Of a stretch of 64,000 nt of DNA, positions 60,306-64,000 are shown one piece after another. The notes beneath the pieces are model-generated. The model ran no database searches and was not told the DNA's origin. It worked only from the letters and a program-made list of their open reading frames with translations. Position 1 is the stretch's first letter. Each line of letters opens with the position of its first letter. This stretch comes from JALZKA01 sp963786495 (lineage in GTDB: Bacteria > Actinomycetota > Thermoleophilia > Solirubrobacterales > 70-9). The position numbers were made by a program, and so were the translations under genes. Location: positions 1 to 64,000 of the forward strand of contig CAWAZL010000008.1 in the NCBI GenBank assembly GCA_963786495.1. Direction: 5' to 3'.

Positions 60306-62120
60306 TCAGCCCAGGCGCTGCTTGAGTGCGTCGAGCTGCGCTCGGACCGCGTCAGGGAGGCGGTCGCCGAACTTCGCCAGGTGCTCTTCCACCTGCGGGA
60401 GCTCGTCGCGCAGGCCCTCCTCGTCGACCGTCGTGAGCTCGTTCATCGCCTCGTCGGAGATGTCGAGGCCCTCGGTGTTGATCTCACCGGGAGCGGGCAC
60501 GTTGCCGATCACAGACTCGACCGCTTCGGCTTCGCCGTCGCAGCGGCGAAAGACCCACTCCAAAACACGGCTGTTTTCGCCGAACCCGGGCCAGAGGAAC
60601 TTGCCGTCCTCGTCCTTGCGGAACCAGTTGACGTAGAAGATCCGGGGCAGCTTGTCGGCGTCGCCCTCTTCGCCGATCTTCAGCCAGTGGGCCATGTAGT
60701 CGGCCATGTTGTATCCGCAGAACGGCAGCATCGCGAAGGGGTCGAAACGAAGCTGGCCGACCGTGCCGAACGCGGCAGCCGTCTGCTCGGAGGACATCGT
60801 CGCCCCCATGAAGACGCCGTGCTCCCAGTCGAACGCCTCGCGAACGAGCGGAACGCCCGTTGCACGCCTGCCGCCGAAGAGGAACGCGTCGATCGGCACG
60901 CCGGCGGGGTCCTCCCACTCGGACGCGATGGACGGAGCCTGGGCCGCAGGCACCGTGAAGCGCGCGTTGGGGTGGGCCGCCGGCGTCTCGGAATCGGGAG
61001 TCCAGTCCTCGCCGTGCCAGTCGATCGCGTGGTCCGGCGGCTCCTCGGTCATGCCCTCCCACCAGATGTCGCCATCGTCGGTGAGCGCGCAGTTGGTGAA
61101 GATCGTGTTCTTCTCGATCGCGTCCATCGCGTTCGGGTTCGTCTTGTAGCCCGTGCCGGGCGCGACGCCGAAGAACCCAGCCTCCGGGTTGATGGCGTAA
61201 AGACGCCCGTCGTCGCCGAACTTCATCCACGCGATGTCGTCGCCGACCGTCTCGACCTCCCAGCCCTCGAGGGTGGGGATCAGCATCGCCAGATTGGTCT
61301 TGCCGCACGCTGACGGGAACGCGCCCGTCACGTACTTGACTTTGCCCTCGGGCGAGGTCAGCTTCAGGATCAGCATGTGCTCGGCCATCCAGCCCTCGTC
61401 GCGGGCCATGGCCGACGCGATGCGAAGCGCCAGGCACTTCTTGCCGAGCAGGGCGTTACCGCCGTAGCCCGAGCCGTACGACCAGATCTCGCGTGATTGC
61501 GGGTAGTGGACGATGTACTTGACCTCGGCGTTCGTGGGCCACGGCGAGTCCTTCTCGCCCTCGGCCAGGGGCGCGCCGACCGAGTGGACACACGGGACGA
61601 ACTCGCCAGTGGCGCCAAGAGCGTCGAGGGCCCCCTGGCCCATCCGGGTCATGATCCGCATGGAGACGACGACGTACGGCGAGTCGGTCAGCTGGACGCC
61701 GATGTGCGACTTGTCGGAGCCGAGCGGGCCCATCGAGAACGGGACGACGTACATCGTGCGTCCCTTCATCGAACCTTCGAAGAGCTGGTTCATCTCTGCC
61801 CGCATTTCCTCGGGCGGGCGCCAGTTGTTGTTCGGCCCGGCCTCTTCCTCGGTCTCCGCGCAGATAAAGGTGCGGTCCTCGACCCGGGCAACGTCGGAGG
61901 GGTCGGACCACGCGAGGTATGAGTTCGGTCGCTTCGCGTCGGAAAGCTTCTGGAATGTGCCGGCGTCAACGAGCTCCTGACAGAGCCGGTCGTACTCCTC
62001 GGCGGAGCCGTCACACCAATAGACCGATTCGGCTCCGGTCAGCGTTGCGATTTCTGAGACCCAGCCCTTGAGGGTCTCGTTCTCGGTCGCGTTGTGAGCG
62101 GGGGCAGCGGTTTCTGACAC
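60306..62120 (-). CDS. pckG: Phosphoenolpyruvate carboxykinase (GTP)
   Basis: About 604 residues from GTG 62120, which has AAGGAG 11 nt upstream; an ATG at 62180 would add 20 residues not seen in close relatives. It interconverts oxaloacetate plus GTP and PEP. The P-loop is VTGAFPSACGKTNLAMLIPT, with metal and substrate blocks EVETVGDDIAWMKFGDDGRL, NPEAGFFGVAPGTGYKTNPN, TIFTNCALTDDGDIWWEGMT, AFLFGGRRATGVPLVREAFD and FVNWFRKDEDGKFLWPGFGE-type motifs. These match the GTP enzyme rather than the ATP form. It drains C4 acids formed by the ethylmalonyl-CoA pathway to gluconeogenesis. Confidence 0.95.
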   Translation of the reverse strand: MSETAAPAHNATENETLKGWVSEIATLTGAESVYWCDGSAEEYDRLCQELVDAGTFQKLSDAKRPNSYLAWSDPSDVARVEDRTFICAETEEEAGPNNNWRPPEEMRAEMNQLFEGSMKGRTMYVVPFSMGPLGSDKSHIGVQLTDSPYVVVSMRIMTRMGQGALDALGATGEFVPCVHSVGAPLAEGEKDSPWPTNAEVKYIVHYPQSREIWSYGSGYGGNALLGKKCLALRIASAMARDEGWMAEHMLILKLTSPEGKVKYVTGAFPSACGKTNLAMLIPTLEGWEVETVGDDIAWMKFGDDGRLYAINPEAGFFGVAPGTGYKTNPNAMDAIEKNTIFTNCALTDDGDIWWEGMTEEPPDHAIDWHGEDWTPDSETPAAHPNARFTVPAAQAPSIASEWEDPAGVPIDAFLFGGRRATGVPLVREAFDWEHGVFMGATMSSEQTAAAFGTVGQLRFDPFAMLPFCGYNMADYMAHWLKIGEEGDADKLPRIFYVNWFRKDEDGKFLWPGFGENSRVLEWVFRRCDGEAEAVESVIGNVPAPGEINTEGLDISDEAMNELTTVDEEGLRDELPQVEEHLAKFGDRLPDAVRAQLDALKQRLG

Positions 62121-62239
62121 TTCGGGAGTCACTCCTTGTTCGGCCGGGGGCTGTGGCAAGCCCACTTGAGGATGGAACATTCTGCCCTACGGGCGTTTTC
62201 CAAGTGCCAGCTACCCGTCGAACCGGAGTGTGAAAACGA

Positions 62240-63121
62240 CTAGGCAGGCGCAGGCGCCGGGATAGCGGCGCCGTTTCGGCGCGACATGTACTTCGCAAAA
62301 AGGCCGGCGGTGATGAACATGAACCCTGAGTACACGGCGGCGGGAATCGCGAGGTCGATGTCGATCGTGCCCGCGACGGCGATCGCGAGCGTCGAGTTGT
62401 GGATGCCCAGCTCCATGGCGATCGCCGTCGCCTGGCGGTCGCTCAGCCGGGAGACCTTCGCGATGCCGAAGCTGATCGACATCGCCAGCACATTCAACGT
62501 AAGGGTGGCGAGCGCCACGTCGGTGAAGTTGTCTGTCAGCACGTCGAACTCGCTGGCGACTGCGCCGATGACCACCAGGAGAAACGCAACGAACGCGACC
62601 TTCTTGAGCGTGTCCTTTCGCTCGGCGGTCGCCTCCGGGTAGCGCTCTCGGAGGTACATCCCGATTCCCAGGGGAATGATCGTGATGAAAAAGACACGGA
62701 TGACGACGCCGACCATGGAGATGTCTCCGATGTCGGAGCCGGAGAAATGCTCGGCCGCGAGGCTCAGGTAGATCGGGACCGTCACGAGCGCCCCCAGGCT
62801 CGAGATCGCCGTCATCGTGACCGACAGCGCCGTGTCTCCCTTGGCGAGATGCGTCAGGAGGTTGGCGAGGGTGCCGCCGGGCGATGCGCCCAGGAGGACG
62901 AGCCCGATCGCAAGCGTCGGAGCGAGGTCGAAGAACTCGGCGACGAAGAAAGCCAGGAACGGAGCGATCAGGCACAGGTTCAAAAGACCGATCGCCACCC
63001 CGCGCGGGAACACGAAGATGCGCCGGAAATCGGCTCGCGTGAGCTCGAGCCCCAGGCTCACCATGATCACGGCGAGCGCGATGGGGAGCCCCACCTCTGC
63101 GAAAGCGGACGTGTCCTCCAC
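62240..63121 (-). CDS. Bile acid:sodium symporter family transporter (BASS)
   Basis: 293 residues with nine or ten hydrophobic helices. VGLPIALAVIMVSLGLELTR, LVLLGASPGGTLANLLTHLA (the family P-G-G crossover) and AIAMELGIHNSTLAIAVAGT (the second crossover E-x-G-I-x-N) are typical of BASS/ASBT transporters. The substrate is an organic acid co-transported with sodium; pantoate, pyruvate-like or sulphonate substrates are known in bacteria. The GTG has TAGGCT 8 nt upstream. It follows the sugar dehydrogenase gene on the same strand. Confidence 0.85.
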   Translation of the reverse strand: MEDTSAFAEVGLPIALAVIMVSLGLELTRADFRRIFVFPRGVAIGLLNLCLIAPFLAFFVAEFFDLAPTLAIGLVLLGASPGGTLANLLTHLAKGDTALSVTMTAISSLGALVTVPIYLSLAAEHFSGSDIGDISMVGVVIRVFFITIIPLGIGMYLRERYPEATAERKDTLKKVAFVAFLLVVIGAVASEFDVLTDNFTDVALATLTLNVLAMSISFGIAKVSRLSDRQATAIAMELGIHNSTLAIAVAGTIDIDLAIPAAVYSGFMFITAGLFAKYMSRRNGAAIPAPAPA

Positions 63122-63165
63122 GACCGGGCAGCCTAGACCCCGCGCCCGTCCAGAGGCGCGCCGCC

Positions 63166-64000
63166 CTACTCGTAGACCAGTTTGTAGACCTTTCCGGGCA
63201 GGGTGACTGCGTACGAGTGCCCATCCGCGTCCTGTGCGAATGAGGCGACGCGAAGAAGCTCGAGGCCGGTCTCGTCGGGCTCGCCCAAGCCGTCGCCGGA
63301 TGGCTTCGCGGACTCGATCACGCCGCGGCAGTAGTCCACGAAGATGTAGCGACCGACGAGTGGCTCCAGCTCTGGGTCACTCACGATGTGGCCTCCCGTG
63401 ATCGCGCAGTTGGGGTCGTCGGGATGGCCGGTGCGCTCATAGGTAAGGGCCGGTTCGACGAGCGGCTCGCCCTTGTCCTCCACCCCGGTCTCGGCCGTAC
63501 CTTCGAGAATCGGCCAGCCGAAGTTGGGCGGCTCCTTCACCTCGGTGGATGCCAGGTCCACCTCTTCTTGCTGGAAGTCGCCGACGTCGCCGATCCAGAT
63601 GTCCGTGCCGTCGATCGAGAATTGCCACGGATTGCGCAAGCCAAGGGCGATGAGCTCGGGCTCGGGCTTCTCGGCGTCGGGGTCGAGGCGGAAGAGCTTT
63701 CCCAACGGCGACTTGGGGTCCTGGGAGACGAGCGGCCGCGGCGCGACGGGCCCGCCCTCTCCGGTCGACAGGTAGAGGCGCCCGTCGTCGTCGAACTCCA
63801 GGTGCCCACCCCAATGCACCTCGTTTGGATGCTCAATCGCCAGGAGTTCCCTCCGCGACTTTTCGTCACCCGGGATGAATGCCTCAAGGTGCAGCCGCTT
63901 GTCCAGCCCCGAGTAGGTGACGAAGACCTCCTCGGTCTTTGGCGAGGCGGCAATCGAGAGAAGCGCGCCCTCGCCCTCGGTCGAGACCTCCCCCGAGATG
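63166..64000 (-). CDS. PQQ-type sugar dehydrogenase / glucose-sorbosone dehydrogenase, 5' partial
   Basis: The C-terminal 277 residues of a six-bladed propeller of the GSDH family; the start lies outside the window. EVHWGGHLEFDDDGRLYLST, GKLFRLDPDAEKPEPELIAL, LRNPWQFSIDGTDIWIGDVG and ITGGHIVSDPELEPLVGRYI are the family blocks, including the Arg-Asn-Pro-Trp and the Gly-Asp-Val segments near the cofactor. It oxidises sugars outside the membrane or may be a non-PQQ homologue. It ends FAQDADGHSYAVTLPGKVYK. Confidence 0.8.
   Translation of the reverse strand, partial: ISGEVSTEGEGALLSIAASPKTEEVFVTYSGLDKRLHLEAFIPGDEKSRRELLAIEHPNEVHWGGHLEFDDDGRLYLSTGEGGPVAPRPLVSQDPKSPLGKLFRLDPDAEKPEPELIALGLRNPWQFSIDGTDIWIGDVGDFQQEEVDLASTEVKEPPNFGWPILEGTAETGVEDKGEPLVEPALTYERTGHPDDPNCAITGGHIVSDPELEPLVGRYIFVDYCRGVIESAKPSGDGLGEPDETGLELLRVASFAQDADGHSYAVTLPGKVYKLVYE

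Noticed and set aside
1..64000. tRNA, rRNA or insertion sequence
   Set aside because: By eye I found no tRNA-like cloverleaf with a CCA end, no rRNA core sequence and no transposase motif. A covariance-model scan would be needed to exclude a tRNA fully.

Overview
The window is GC-rich bacterial DNA of actinobacterial (Actinomycetota) character. From about 8.72 kb to the end it looks like class Thermoleophilia (Solirubrobacterales/Gaiellales type). The evidence is coenzyme F420 biosynthesis (fno, cofD, cofC, cofE, fbiC), an F420-type luciferase-like oxidoreductase, a dispersed ethylmalonyl-CoA pathway (ccr, ecm, MaoC hydratase, acyl-CoA dehydrogenase, malyl-CoA-lyase-like protein), GTP-dependent PEP carboxykinase, a PD40 beta-propeller protein with a C-terminal module I associate with that class, and very common leaderless promoters (TANNNT placed 6-8 nt before the start codon). 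This taxonomy is inference; no rRNA is present.

Layout. (1) 1-8717: a catabolic cluster (amidohydrolase, carboxymuconolactone-decarboxylase-like protein, thiolase and its DUF35 partner, 3-hydroxyisobutyrate-dehydrogenase-like protein, two SDRs, acyl-CoA ligase, ketol-acid-reductoisomerase-like protein, Baeyer-Villiger-type monooxygenase). Every gene here is broken by several single-base indels. (2) About 8717: a seam where a truncated monooxygenase gene abuts a truncated amidohydrolase gene on the other strand. I think two unrelated sequences were joined here, most likely by assembly. (3) 8.72-19.5 kb: methylthioadenosine-type deaminase and phosphorylase, two acyl-CoA carboxylase carboxyltransferases, amine oxidase, then a seven-gene minus-strand operon for acyl-CoA/leucine-type catabolism. 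(4) 19.5-26.9 kb: F420 locus with an embedded gamma-glutamyl hydrolase/glutamate-cysteine-ligase-like pair. (5) 26.9-31.7 kb: aquaporin, secreted hydrolase, pyrophosphatase, substrate-binding lipoprotein. (6) 31.7-34.7 kb: multicopper oxidase-ZIP transporter-MntR/DtxR operon. (7) 34.8-43.9 kb: YgfZ-like protein, lipoprotein, coiled-coil nuclease-like protein, ccr, beta-propeller, LysR regulator with divergent target, clpS, MBL hydrolase. (8) 43.9-60.2 kb: ecm, GNATs, F420-dependent oxidoreductase, stress and signalling genes, MaoC, AlkZ-like protein, acyl-CoA dehydrogenase, lyase, family II pyrophosphatase. (9) 60.3-64 kb: pckG, bile-acid-type symporter, start of a PQQ-type sugar dehydrogenase.

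How the genes fit together. ccr, ecm, the MaoC hydratase, the acyl-CoA dehydrogenase and the HpcH-type lyase supply most steps from crotonyl-CoA to glyoxylate plus propionyl-CoA. The carboxyltransferases could carry propionyl-CoA forward and pckG could draw off C4 acids, which fits growth on C2 or acyl-CoA substrates. The F420 genes supply cofactor for the LLM oxidoreductase at 48.1 kb. The MntR-like regulator probably controls its own operon.

Quality. Beyond the seam, single-base indels still break about nine genes, often at short homopolymers. I mark the heavily damaged genes as pseudogene and genes with one or two indels as CDS, and I favour sequencing error over real decay. I saw no tRNA, rRNA, CRISPR array, insertion sequence or prophage. 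No stretch longer than 300 bases lacks a gene.
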